Shown: piece after piece, positions 34,332 to 46,386 of the stretch
Position numbering within the stretch: position 1 is the stretch's first letter
Layout of the letters: every line of letters starts with the position of its first letter
Assembly: GCA_027946365.1 (NCBI GenBank)
Contig: JAPEUQ010000007.1
Span: 930,001 to 994,000, forward strand
Source: Kalmusia sp. IMI 367209
Lineage: Eukaryota; Ascomycota; Dothideomycetes; Pleosporales; Didymosphaeriaceae
Direction of reading: 5' to 3'
DNA: 64,000 nucleotides
The notes under the pieces: generated by a model
What the model was told of the DNA's origin: nothing
Seen by the model: the letters and a program-made list of their open reading frames with translations, nothing else
The model's database searches: none
Translations under genes and position numbers: made by a program

Positions 34332-36479
34332 TCAAACTAACGCAAATGATTGTAGCTTTACTCCTCTATCCCTCAAAGAATCTAGGGTCAACCTTGGATC
34401 TGTGTCGTGCAACTTCCCTGTCATGGTGTCTAGGAACCTCGGAGCGGCCACTCTTCTCAAGGAGTAGGCCGACTCAGTATGCAGATTCCAATGAGGTGAC
34501 AGCGCGCCGAGACGTGGATCGTTAAAAGTATCTTCGCCCGTTTCTGCATTGTGGAAACGCTCTGTGAGCCACATAGACTCTGTACGAACGAGCCTGCATT
34601 CCCAAGGCTTAGGCAAAGGCCCTAGGATGGCTTCCGAGTGCATCAGGCCGTGGAAGTATCCCACCTCAACAACTTGAAACGAATCAGTGGCGTTTGGACG
34701 CAGAATAACCGGCATGGGACATCCAAGGAGAACGCACAAAATATCACCTGCTTGAGTGTCGCGAGGGGCAAGACCAATGTAGCCTTCTGCAGTTGTGACA
34801 AAGATCCGACCTGGCACCCATCGCGATAACTGTAGGATAAATGAGTCTGCCGCCTGTACGGAAGGCTTTGTCGTTTCGAAGTTCAGATGAGATGCGAAGC
34901 CAGTCCGAAGATCCGTCAAGGTGGGATCCAACCATTGACCTGTAAACTCTGCTACCTCACTCCCACAAAGGGTCAGAAAGTACGCATCTAGCAGGGTCTC
35001 ACCTGTGATATACAGGCTTTCAAGCACATGGGGCGGCGTCCAAGCATGAAGATCTTCCAGAATTCTGCCCTGACGGCATGGAGCAGTGCTGGAAACGATA
35101 GTGCCACATTTTGTGCCATGTACCTCCAAGGTCGACGGCGAGATAAGCGTTGCGTGTGATCTGGAAAGTCCACTAGCCAGGAAGCCGGACCCGACTAGGA
35201 TTTGTGTTGTCCTTCTTATTGACCAGTCGGGAACCCACGTGGGCGCATTGATGTACCGCTGTCCTAGATCGCATTGACACATCAGTATCAGTGTATCCGA
35301 GACATGGAGTTCGGTCAAGATCGCGTCTTTGTACACATCGCCAACAGGTAACGAGTAATCTGGTATAATTCGATTGGTGTACTCCGTTGGAGCGAGACCG
35401 AGAAGCCCGTACACTCTGTCTCTGGGGTTGGCGCACAATGCCTTCTCCGTGATGGCTATCCAGTTGGGGAATGACAAGCCTGTATGGTTGTTGACGAGAT
35501 TATCAACGTAACGAATTCGACTTCTAAATCGCGTATTCAATTGCGAAGGCATGTCGTCTGACGCCACGTATAAACGTCTCAAAGCTCGCCGAAAGGTGGA
35601 CCATTCGACAGAGCCTGGGCCACATTGGAGTACTGACTGCCTGCTGGCGAGGTGCACTTCTTGCCAAATCCAGAGACGCTCGAACCACGATCTCTGCAGG
35701 AGATTCTCGAAGGCTTGCCATGTTGCTTGGTCAAATGGCAGATTCGTCTTTGCACGCCACCAGTCTCGATGCACGGCGTTTGGGTGGCAAAGACGAAAGT
35801 CGTCACGAGTCCATTCTAGCTGTTCCCTTAGCTTTTGTAGGGTTGGAAGAGCCAGGCCACTATCTCCTGATGATGTTCCGATCCAAATGACAACTCGGCT
35901 AGCATATCGATATATGGTAGTCATGCGCCGTACCTGCTGATTCCTCTCTAGGAGATCCTGCTGGTTGATGCAGGCAGCGTCTATCCATAGCGTACGAGAT
36001 CGATCGGAATACCGCAGATGGCGAAGCGCGTTTTCGAGATTTGGACGGATGAGCAGGGTTCCGAGCGAGGAGGATGATGCCCGCTCTGGGAAGGGAACGA
36101 CCTCAACCTCGATGGAGTCATCCTCCGTACCCCATGTGTACGACAGTGCTTCAAACTAAGGCAGGTCATCGTGGATTTGAGAGTCGTTTGAATATAACCT
36201 CGTATCGGAATCTTTGATTGGATGCACTCAGCTGGTGGACTTGGATTTCTCATGCTCGAAAATGTTACGCCCATCAAGCGTCTCCCACACGGTCCAGCCA
36301 TCTGGTAAGGTACCCTGGAGCTGCTTCGGCGTCAATCTTGCACGTTCAGTCGCCGTATACGATTGTTTAAGGCACCGGTTGTCGAGGGCAATGCGAAGTT
36401 TTGAGCCCTCAGCACCTAAAAGCAAGGTCAAAAGACGAATCTCGTCACCGGCAAGAGGTTGATATCGGTATGTCGCCAT
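34332..36479 (-). pseudogene. HET-domain gene with an embedded WW-like domain, interrupted by two nonsense codons
   Basis: One minus-strand frame from ATG 36479 to the stop at 34332-34334 (715 codons) is open except for TGA at 36228-36230 and TAG at 36156-36158. The N-terminus (YRYQPLAGDEIRLLTLLLGA) is typical of HET proteins. It is followed by a WW-like segment, LPDGWTVWETLDGRNIFEHE then SKSTS, where TGA occupies the position expected for the second Trp. After the TAG come FEALSYTWG, LWIDAACINQQDLLERNQQV, RSWFERLWIWQEV and NPRDRVYGLLGLAP, the standard HET motifs. No intron with correct phase removes both stops without deleting the WW part, so nonsense mutation is the simplest reading. An intact downstream protein could only start at an internal ATG such as 35924 and would lack the HET core start. 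The function in intact relatives is non-self recognition and cell death. Confidence 0.72.
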
Positions 36480-37282
36480 GGTATGAAGCTATAAGATTAC
36501 CCTAAGCTAATGCAACGTCCATTGAAATATTGATGCGCAATATTAGTGTTTTGGATACTTTCGCTAGATGTGGAGAAATAGACATGGCTCAGCTTCGTCT
36601 TGGTGCTGTGCTGTCGGCAACGTGGCAGCCTAGAGTATGGCGGGCCATGAGAGGGGAAAAGTAAATTCAACGAAAATTTAGTCCCCTTCTGTGACTGCTA
36701 CAAAGGGACTACGTTTTTCTTTAATAATAATGTAGAAACTGGATCGACAAATTATGTGCTCTATCTGTAGGGCAAGGCATATTCAAGGAAGCAATCAGAG
36801 AAGGATAGCCCGGTGGGTTAGTTCGCGGTCCTCAAGGATTCAAACCTTCAATACAATCAATCCTCTAAGACTTGACCATGGAGTGTCTTCAAGATGGTTG
36901 CAGCGGATTTGTCCTGTCATATACAAGAGCCATTTCATATGCAAATTCCTTCTTCGATCGTCTGCGGTAAATCGCATCACGCAGCTGCAAGCCTGCCAAT
37001 CATTATGAGTAGTGGCGCATTCTATTATATACACAATCCTCCCATTAATTACCAGGGGACTGAGTTGGGTGCCAACTCTACGCTATGATGCAAAGACTCT
37101 ATGCCTAGGCCATTGTGACAAAAAAGAAAATATGGCGTGTAAGCCGTGCATAACAAGATACGGGCTTCGCTCGATGCTGAAATATCATCCGCACATTTCC
37201 CAATTCAACAAACAAAAAGAAAAAAATAATCGCTCGACAAGGATGCTGAGAAAGATCACGAGTGGAGGAAAGAGGGGGAGCG
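36480..37282. other. Intergenic region, AT-richer, no gene seen
   Basis: It contains a short inverted repeat (tagtcccctt near 36680 and aaagggacta near 36703) that could form a hairpin, and tRNA-like text around 36806-36850 that is too short for a tRNA. No gene is supported. Confidence 0.35.
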
Positions 37283-40200
37283 CTACACCTTCTCAACGTC
37301 TTTGTCCGACGAGGAGACGCGGCGAGGTTCCTCCGTTGCCTCCTTCTGCGTCATCTTCTCCGTCTCTTCTACACGCTCCTGCTCCTCCAGCATGCGCTGC
37401 TCGGCGTGCGCTTCCTCCCTGGCAGCAGCCTGCTCCTCCTTCTCCTCCTTCGGCTTCTTCGGCACACGCACCAGCCAATAAAAGAACAGCGCACCAAACA
37501 CGTTGAAAATGACGTACACCCAAAGTAGGCCAAAGTTGCGCCACACATTGCTGTACTCAGCGTGCACGCTCGCCAGGAAGACATTGGTGTCCCCCATAGC
37601 ACAGTAGCTGCAGTCGCTGGTGGCATTGTCATCAAGTGCATACCCTCCAAATGCGCCCTTGAACGCTGACATGTACTCGCCGCAGGTCTGGCCCTGCGGC
37701 GGATCGAAGTGAAGGTATTCATTCTGGGCGCAGACGACGTTCGTGTTGGCGACGCCGACGGAGAGCATGCCGGACACCATGTACGAGAAGGGCGAGACGC
37801 GGTACATAAATATCCAGAAACCGGGGAGCTGCTCGGGGGTAGCGAGGACACCGCAGAAGACGAGGCAAAGGGAGAAGCACAAGTTGGCGATGTTGCCGCC
37901 TGCTTCGGCCATTTCGACACCAGCAATGACCATGTGGGCGAAAGTCGAGGTGAAGAGCAGGAACATCCAAAGGAAGAGGAACATCTGCCCACCACGCAGG
38001 GTGACGGCGTCGGTCTCGACAGCGTTTTGGTAGAGCCCAATGGGGTAGTACCAGCAGAAGAAGATGAATACGGCCATGAGCGTGTTCCACGGTAGTTCAA
38101 CGACGATGTTGGCGATCATGAAGGCCTTCCAAGAGTATGCTTTGCTGGGCCGTTCGCGGACCTCGTATAGGGCGCGCTGAGTGACGAAGTGGGGCATGAT
38201 CTGCTGCACGAGCTGACCAAAGATGGTCATCAACATGAAGATACCAAACATCTGGTTCTGCAAGCCCTGCTGCGTGTTGGGCGTCTTGAACAGCGAGAAG
38301 CCAATGAACAGACCTGACAAAACGCAAAGAACGGTCTTGGAGTAGATGTACGACGGAGTGCGCCAGTATTGCTGAAAGACACGCACAGTGACCTCACGAA
38401 GCTGCTCCCAGAACGGCGCTGCGAATTCACGGTAAGCGGCCTTGTCCTCACGCTTCTGTGCCGATACAGTGCGTTGCAACGCAGTCTGTTGACCGCGCTC
38501 GTATTTGAGCTCTGCGAGATGTTCTTGAACGGCGGCGTACTCGGGCGAGTTTCTCCACGCCTGGTGCCAGTCGATATCTGTAGTGGATCCAGGAGCTGCA
38601 CCGATGACCTCTAGCATCCATTCGGCGGGATTGGCGGCGGGAGGGCAAGGCGGTCCGCCTTGTCGTACAAAGTAGTCAATTAGGATCTTGGAATTTGAAC
38701 CGACCTCGCCAAAATATACGGTCTGGCCACCCTTCTTGAGGAAGAGCAGACGATCGAAGCGAGCGAAGAGCATGGCAGAAGGTTGATGAATGGTGCAAAG
38801 AATAGCCTGACCATTTTTCTTGAGCTTGTCTAAAAGGTCTAGAATAGCCCACGAAGTCTGAGAGTCCAATCCGGATGTAGGTTCATCAAGGAAGAGAAGC
38901 AGGGCTGGCTTTGCGGCCAATTCGACACCGATCGTAAGACGCTTCCGCTGCTCGACGTTGAGACCTTCACCAGGCACACCGACAACGGCGTCAGCGTACT
39001 CGGACATCTCCAGGAGCTTGATGACTTCTTCGACGTATTCTATTTTCTCTTGACGCGACACATGTGCAGGTTGGCGGAGGAGGGCCGAAAAAGTAAGAGC
39101 TTCGCGAACGGTAGACGTTGACAGATGGAGATCCTGTTGCTGAGCATAACCAGTCTTTCGCTGGAAGGAGTCATCGCGGGGTTTGCCGTCCACAAGCATC
39201 TCTCCGGTGATGACGCCCATAGTAGTGCGGGTAGCCAAGCAGTCCAAAAGCGTGGTCTTACCAGCACCCGAGACACCCATCAATGCAGTCAAAGTTCCTG
39301 GTTTGACCCATCCGTCAACGTGGTCCAAGATACGGCGAGGTTCCTTCTTGATCTTGATGTCGTAGCACACGTTCTGCCATTGGAAGATGGCAGTCTGGCG
39401 TTCGATGATGGCGATATCGTCGGATTGGTTCTGAACGGCGACATTGCGGCCGGTGGGTGCGGCTTCAAGGTCATCAGTGGACTTGCTCTTCCTGATAGCC
39501 TTGTGCCCGCGTCGGAAGACCAACACTTCACCCTTGGATTTCTTCGCGGTGATGAACTCGGTAGCTGCGAGATACACAAACATGAGACCGAACAAGAATG
39601 CCCAAAGAATCCCAAAGTTCCTCCACTTGTGCGACGCATAGTAGTTGAAAGCCGAGTTGATGTAGTCGTCTCCATTGACGAAATCAACGCCAGGCTTGGA
39701 TCCAACAGTGGAGCATACATGGTTGAGGCCACTCGCGTTCGCGTAGGTTTCTCCCATAGGCACATAGTTTACACAAGTGAAGTCGCGATTGTGAAACTCG
39801 TTAATCATAAGAGCCTCGAATGCGTAGGCAACGGGATTGATGTAGCGGATCCACACCGACCAGCCGAGAACGTAGTTTGGAGGTATAGCGAAACCGGTGT
39901 ACATGACGAGACCCAAGATTAGAATAGCTGCGGGAGCTAAAGCTTGCACTAGAGACCTCGAGAGGGATGCAACGGAACGGAAGAACATGGACATGACCAA
40001 GGTAAGGAAGAAGGATATCAGTACAAAGAAGAAGAAATTGCCTGGTGTTCGCCGGAGGTTCGTCATAAAGTAGAGGACCAGATTGAATGTAATGGCGTTG
40101 AGAATCTTGTAGGGCATATCTGTTAACATGGACGCAAACGCCTCGGCCGACGGGTGGTAGAGTGCGTAGCGTGAATGCTTTTCAACGATTGGTCTTTGCG

Positions 40201-42035
40201 CGTACAACGTCAAAATTTCGAGGGCGGAACCGAAGGCGTTCATGAGAATGGCAAAGAAGAGAAGAGCTGCGCGAGAATAGAAGCTACTCGTATCCGAGGG
40301 GAGGTTGTAGAAGACTGACGAAATGATAAGGGCCATGACAGAGTTTGCAATAAGCTGGGTCAACGTGATACTCGGGTCAGCCATTAGTCGCCGGAAACCG
40401 CGCCAAAGGCATAGGTTGACTTGTTGCATGTAAGACAAAGTGTACGGGGACTTGATGCGCTGGCCTTTTGCTTGTTGTGCTTTCCGGGACTCTTTGAACT
40501 TCTGTAGCTGCTCACCACCGACAGGGTACTTCTGATCGTACTCTTCAATCTGTCGCATGAGCTCGGCTCGCTCTGGAGATTCCTTCCATCGCTGTGCAAA
40601 CTCATCGGGGGTGCGAGGCACGCGATCTTCGAACCCAGGCCGGACAACACGTTCTAGCGGACTCGTCATGGAAGTAAGGAAATCAGCATCGGTTTGTCGG
40701 TCGGGGCAGTCGAAACCCATGTTGACGAAGAATTGTTTGGCAGAAGTGGTAGGGCCAAAGTAAATCTGTCTGCCTTCGTACAGGACGAGAGCTTTGTCGA
40801 AAACATCATACGCCGCCTGGGGAGCTTGATAGATGGCGACACAGGCCGTGGCACCGTTGATTTCCGTCTCCATTCGGAGTGTCTTGCAGAACTCAATGGC
40901 GTTTGCACTGTCCAAGCCACGGGTGCTGTTATCCCAGCATTGTAGCGGAGCCTTGCTGAGAGATGCCTCAGCAATACTGACACGCTTGCGTTCTCCACCG
41001 GACACACCACGGATGAAGTCATTTCCGACCCGTGTGTTTATCGTATGGCTGATGCCGAACATGGCCATGATGACATCTCTCATGTGCATGGCAAATTGGT
41101 CGACGGTTGCGCCTCCGGGAATATGCCGTGGGGCGCGCGCCTTGGCTGCAAAATATAGCGTTTCGCCGACAGTGAGCATGGGGAAGTGGACATCGACTTC
41201 GGCGGTATAGATGGCTTCACCTCGGAAATCATTGGCCATCTGCTTCGCGCCAATGCCTGTGATTGTTAGACGCAGTCTGAAGCATTGGATTTCTTTGCAT
41301 ACCTTGATAGTTGATACCCGAGTTCTGGTCCACAAAGAAACCATGCGTCTCTCCCGCAATCGTCTTGAGGAAGGTGGAACAGCCAGACCCTGGGGGTCCA
41401 AGAACCACCAGCATCTCTCCGGCCTCGACGAGGCCGTCCAAGTTCTGCAGAATTTCAATTTTGCGGCCCTTGTTGCCCATCAGCTTCCTCGCGAACCCAG
41501 GGCCTTCTAGCCACACATTGCCCACACTCTTCTGGTAATCGGTGTCGGACCCGAAACCGTGGACGTTGAGGTTCCGGAAAGATACACCGGCTGTACGAAT
41601 CGGGGGTGCCGCAGGATCCTCGAGCTGCGTGTGAAGCATTGCCTTGGCCCAGGCGCGGGCATTGAAATGCTCGCCATTGGGATCCAGCTGCGAGCCAGCA
41701 GGTGCGTCGAAAGGGTTCAGCCGTACTGTCGAGGTGGTGCTCTGCTGTGTGTATCGGCGAGCCAGAGCGTGGACGACCGAGTGCCTCCTGGCGGTGCTGT
41801 CATCGTCGGCTACGGATGCGGCTGCCGAATTCTGGGTGGTGGTGAGGGTCGAGTCCTTGAGGTCCGGGCGTTCATTGTTTGTGTTTCTTCGCGACCTCGC
41901 GTCTTCTGTGTTCGCAATGGTGGAGTCGTCGGAACTGTCAGCAGCGTGCGACGGCCGGCGGACCGCGTCCGGTGGCGGCGCATGGTGAGCAGTCTCACGG
42001 TCGCCATTGGAGGTGAAGTTGCCCACTAGGCTCAT
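37283..42035 (-). CDS. PDR-type full-size ABC transporter (ABC-G subfamily)
   Basis: Two exons, 42035-41303 and 41256-37283, with a 46-nt phase-1 intron, give 1,568 residues. The order is (NBD-TMD)x2, as in fungal Cdr1/Pdr5/AtrB proteins. NBD1 has [17 protein letters not shown], with the Lys-to-Cys Walker A change usual for this group, the signature [14 protein letters not shown] and [22 protein letters not shown]2 has the canonical [20 protein letters not shown], the degenerate signature [16 protein letters not shown] and [18 protein letters not shown]. The TMD2 external loop carries Cys residues (CGEYM, CSYC). The N-terminal 100 residues are Ser/Thr-rich; the C-terminus is a Glu/Ala-rich coiled tail ([18 protein letters not shown]) that ends DKDVEKV. 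It exports hydrophobic compounds such as azoles, plant defence compounds or the cell's own metabolites from the plasma membrane. The motifs indicate a working pump. Confidence 0.95.
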
Positions 42036-43637
42036 ATTCGCGTCCCCGTCTCTAGCAACGGCTTGGCGGGATCCTCTCTACGCAATAGAAAACGGTGCAA
42101 CGGTGCAACGGTGCAACGGTGGAAGGAATGTATTATTAAAGGGTGTACATGGGGTCAAAAGAGAAGGGCGGACGCGGAGGGACAAACCAAACCGTCAGGG
42201 CGCTGGGGAGGGACATAAGATAAAAGCGCGTTGCGGGCTGCTAGTGTTGGCCTCCTCGGTATGATCCTCGAGCTTTCCGGGCTGGCAGAGGCTGCTTGGC
42301 GTGGGCAGGCGTGCCTGCGGATAGGCTAGTCGCCGAGTTCCACCCTCGCTTGTGCTCGAAGGAGACATACGCAGGCTGCAATACGGCGCATACGGGCTCT
42401 ACGGCCTGTACGCCCAGCTCCACGGTGGGCCCACCTCCAATCCGCGCCGCGCCCAGCGACGTCTGCCCGCGCGGATGAGCATCGCGCCCTCCGCCGTGGA
42501 CGTCTTGACGCGCCGTAAAAGCCAAGGTGCAGCCGCCATGCGCTGCGTTCCAGCAACCAGTCTCCGGGCAGCGTGAGCACCATCGTCGTCGCACCCGTTG
42601 GAGGTTTCGCGGTTGCGCCGGGGCGGGAATCTGTGTACTTGCTTGGCGTTCCAGTGGCGTAATCGCGGCTGCGGCTTCTGGAAGCAGAAGTCGGTAGGCC
42701 TCCGTCTCGTCCAGCGGCCGTCGTCAGCTGTGGCCCTCGTACACGGCAGCCTCTGAATGGACACAGCGGCACATGGGTTCCCACACCAGCACTCCCGATA
42801 TCCACGGACGAAGTCTCCTCAGGGCAGCACCCAAATGTCCGCGAATTCAGTCCGGCGTAGACAAGCACCCCGTCCCCTCCCAAGGGCACTATCGCACTAT
42901 CCCTGGCTGCAGCGCGACGTGGGCCGAGCAGAAATGTCTCCCAGAAAGCATCCGTCGTGCGTTAGCGCGCGCCCCTGGCGAACACCCGGAAGCACGAGGG
43001 CCCGTTTCCGAGCACATGTGCAGCCTGCCACGTGCGCCTCTCAGCCTCACCGGGATGCCATACAAAAGCCCCCGAGCTCTCCGTCTCCTCTGCCCCTCCA
43101 GCTTCCCCTTGGCCCTGGGCCCGCATTGCGCTACCCGCCGACGCGTATTCCTGCCCTTCGACTAGGCTGAGCATCCATCTCACATTCGGTGGACCTGAAG
43201 GACTGTTTGGATTCGCATATCATGTCTTACGCTTCATTACTATGTGCAAGGGGAGACCAGTGCTCCGTGCCGCTAATGTAACCTCGTGCTAACGTGTCCT
43301 CATCCCAACGCCTGTCCAAAATATGATACAATAGGGAATGCCCAAGAAAAATGCCCACGTCAAGACCTCACAGTGCGAGGGGCAAATGCTGCGTGTGGCG
43401 AATCGGAACCTCATCGGCGAAAACGCCCGTCTGATGTAAGCTGCATGCCATCGAGGGCATCTTGCCGTCCCGATCCTACCGTGCAATGGTAGTGTTACTA
43501 CTCTTCAGTGTGCCATGGGACCTTTCATCTGATAGGCAACCCCGCAAATCCCCAGGCAGCAGTCGGCGATGCTGTTTCCGCTTCCGACAAGACCCGGCAT
43601 GTCGGAGCCTTGAACGTCGACACAACCCGCGCATCTT
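42036..43637. other. Intergenic region of 1.6 kb, no convincing gene
   Basis: It holds the ABC transporter promoter and the 3' region of the F-box/WD40 gene. Several GC-rich overlapping ORFs exist (largest 42326-42889, minus, 187 codons), but their peptides are Arg/Gly/Ala-rich and lack family features. Confidence 0.4.
42092..42121. repeat. Short tandem repeat, 8-bp unit acggtgca
   Basis: The unit acggtgca occurs three times in a row with a partial fourth copy, 57 bases upstream of the ABC transporter start codon (in its 5' region). Confidence 0.8.
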
Positions 43638-46386
43638 TTAGATTGATTCGCCGAAGAATTGGCTGGCAAGGATAATGTCCTTGTCGTTGTTGGCAAAATC
43701 CCAACCCACAATGGTCGGGTCTTGGCTGCAACAGACAATCCTACGCGCGTCAAATTGCAATTTGAACACTCGGGACGTGCCTTGCGCAATCGGAGCGCCC
43801 GCCATGGTCTGATTGTGGTGATGGTGATGGGCGCCGTGGTGGTGATGATGGTGCGGGATCGGATTGGCAGCTGCACCAGCATGCTGTTGTGTATTCACTG
43901 CTTGTCCTTGGTTCCCGTTCGTGTTGGCGGAAACAGCGGCTTGACCCGTCGTGGTTGTCGTGGCCGTTGAAACGTTTGTGCCATTATTCGCCGTGGTACC
44001 GTGCGTTGCTTGCGTAGCCACTTGGAGCGCTTGGGCTTGCTGAGCAAGAGTGTGCGCATGTTGAGCTTGTACCTGAGCTTGTTGCGCCAACGTTTGAAAA
44101 GCGGGTGCTTGCGCTTGTTGGTTCTGGTTTGCCTGATGGGCATGGCCCACTGGCCGACGTGGCCGTCCCCCAGCTGCTCTCACGGCTTCGCTTTGGTACA
44201 GGACTTTGGATTTTTCCCATGCGCCATCGGTACCTTTCTTCCAGATGATGACTGTCTCGTCGTAGGATCCAGAGACAATTCTTGCCCACTTGCTACCTCC
44301 ACCCCCGGGAGGGAGTTTGGCGCCATAGGCAAAGATCGAATTCGGATCTCGCGAACCTGCGTTTCGGGCTCGCCGCTGCGCTTTGGTCATCTCTCCTGAG
44401 ACCAGTCCTTGCCTCTGGGCTTCGAAAAAGTTATGATCAATAGCTCGGGCTTCAGCCTCCAACTCTTCTTCGTTGCCAGGGAGATCGCCAAATTGAGCCT
44501 GAACAGTACGTACAAGACTCGAATGACCCTGCAGGCAAGCTACTTCGGCGCCGGTCGCTCGATCAAAGATTCGCACTGTTTCGTCAGAACTGCCACTTAC
44601 AATTCTTCGTCCGTCAAATTGTACGCATGCAATGCCTTTGGTGTGACCCGAGAACGTTCTTGAGCAGGCTCCCGTGCGAGCATCCCAGACTTTGACGCTG
44701 CGGTCCCCTGACGCGGATACGATCTGTCCGTCCAGAATCTGAATCGCATTCACTGCTGCACCATGGCCTTCGAGAGTCATGATAAGCGTATACGGTTGGA
44801 GTGGCTTGAAGTGCAATTGCTGCGTTTCTACTTGTTGTTGCATGTTGATGATGTATGATGGGAAACGTGCTCCGGACTTGGTGGTCGATGATGGATATGT
44901 TGGATCGGTCGGCCACATTTCCTTCCTATTCCATACTTTGATGGTTTTGTCTTTGGAGCATGTGACTAGATATGTATCATCGAATCGAAGGTTGAGAACG
45001 GACTCGGAATGCGCCTTTTCGAGCCTTTTGAGCATACGGCCTGTTGAGAATTGCCACATTATCACATTGCAGTCGCTACCCCCAGAAACAATTAGATCTT
45101 GTTCGGGCCGTTCGTCGAACTGCAAGCAGAGAACGGACGCTCTGTGGCCGACGAGCGGTGGAAGCTTCAGGCGTTGTGTATCTAGATCCCAGACCCGGAC
45201 GGATTTGTCACGACTACCGCTCACAAGATATTTCCCAGAATACTGAATGGTATATACACATTCGGTGTGCGCTTCTGAGGCATGACTTGGATGGGGAAGC
45301 TGGAAGTTGGCGTATCGACCGGAATCCCAGTTCTCCTCTAACCGTCTTTTTTGTTTGTACAGATACTGCCAGTTGATTTTCGGTTCAGACGACGAAAGTA
45401 GAAGAGCTGGGCGCACTGGTGGGTCCATTACATTGGGTGGAGTGGAGATTGTAGCATCATCGCCGGTTTCTGAGAGACGCTTTCGTCGTCGAGAAGATTC
45501 GGTGGCTGGAGAGACGAGTGGCGAGTTGGTATTGTAAGAGATACCTTCCATTTGATCTTCAGATCTTGACGAAGGTCCATCGTCTGCCTCTACAAGACCA
45601 TGCTGCTCTGCCCAAGGGTAACGTGAGTCCTTGGCGCTATCGAGCGAAAGAGGCTCCAGTCCATCTTGTATTTCGCTTTCGGCAGCGCCATCGCCAAAAA
45701 GTGGCCTCTCACGTAACCGCTTTTTCGTCGATGGTTTGTCGGCTTCCATGTCCTCGGCAGCCCTTGGCCGTGTTTTGCGTTCCTTCTCCTTCGTCTCGAC
45801 CCGTTTCTGCCTCTCTCCTTCCTCGTAAGCACGCACCTGTGGAAAATTAGAGTTCCATCCTTCCAATCGAAACAGCAGCTTCCACAGGGGACTGTCCATG
45901 ACTCGGCCTCTCCATGTTCGGGATAGTGTCGAGGCTCGCAAAAGGGTTTCGGGACTTAGGTAGGAGAATATTTGGAAAGTTATTTCGGGTGGCAGGTAGA
46001 TTACAGGATCGAGATGGAGGAGTGGGTTCAGCTTTTCAACAATGCCAGCTATAGACGAGGTGCGGAGTGATCGGAGGATGGCGTAGGCGAATTCTAGCTG
46101 TTGAGTTAGCAAGCAGGGAATGGAGCACTTTTGCGCTTTACATACCGCTCCGGTCGTTCTCTGTCATGTGCATAACCCAGTCTGGCAGAGCGTATTGCAG
46201 GTCTTGTTCCATCCCACCTTCGCCGAGACGCGAATCGGCCCGCATCACCATATCGCTCCCAGTCTGGCTCCGCGTATCTTCTGAGTATCCTTCGTCGAAT
46301 CTACTCGCACTCATGGAGGAGGCGGGCCGGAAAGACTGAAGGTAGGCGGGCGCTGGGAACGGGGTAGTGCCCACAGGGCCTGCCAT
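43638..46386 (-). CDS. F-box/WD40 protein, FWD-1-like SCF substrate receptor
   Basis: Two exons, 46386-46146 and 46093-43638, with a 52-nt phase-1 intron, give 898 residues. After a disordered N-terminus (MAGPVGTTPF) comes the F-box (YLPPEITFQIFSYLSPETLL, then RTWRGRVMDSPLWK). A linker with basic and acidic patches leads to WD40 repeats such as YTIQYSGKYLVSGSRDKSVR, GQIVSASGDRSVKVWDART, GRRIVSGSSDETVRIFDR and WARIVSGSYDETVIIWKKG. Before the last blade there is a long insertion of Gln/Ala-rich sequence and two His runs (HHHHHH and HHHHH). The protein ends KLQFDARRIVCCSQDPTIVG. The architecture and the last blade match Neurospora FWD-1, which targets phosphorylated FRQ for ubiquitination; relatives in clock-less fungi act on other substrates. 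Assignment to FWD-1 is from memory of the family and not certain. Confidence 0.88.
43800..44150 (-). repeat. Codon-level low-complexity tract: poly-His and Gln/Ala-rich coding sequence
   Basis: Within the F-box/WD40 gene, this stretch encodes two His runs (HHHHHHGAHHHHH) and a Gln/Ala-rich tract (QQAQVQAQHAHTLAQQAQAL), as one large insertion before the final WD40 blade. The underlying DNA is tgatggtgatgg- and ttgttgcgc-like and prone to length change. Confidence 0.75.

Noticed and set aside
36156..36278. Possible intron (GTGTGG...CTTAG) that would remove both stops of the WW-HET frame
   Set aside because: It keeps phase but would delete half of the WW-like domain and uses a poor donor; nonsense mutation is simpler.
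36806..36850. tRNA-like text (TAGCCCGGTGGGTTAGTTCGC followed by a GGATTCAAACC T-loop)
   Set aside because: The A-box-like and T-loop-like parts are only about 28 bases apart, so there is no room for an anticodon arm, and no terminator is at the right place.
42326..42889. 187-codon minus-strand ORF in the ABC transporter upstream region
   Set aside because: Arg/Gly/Ala-rich peptide in GC-rich DNA with overlapping ORFs in other frames; no family features.
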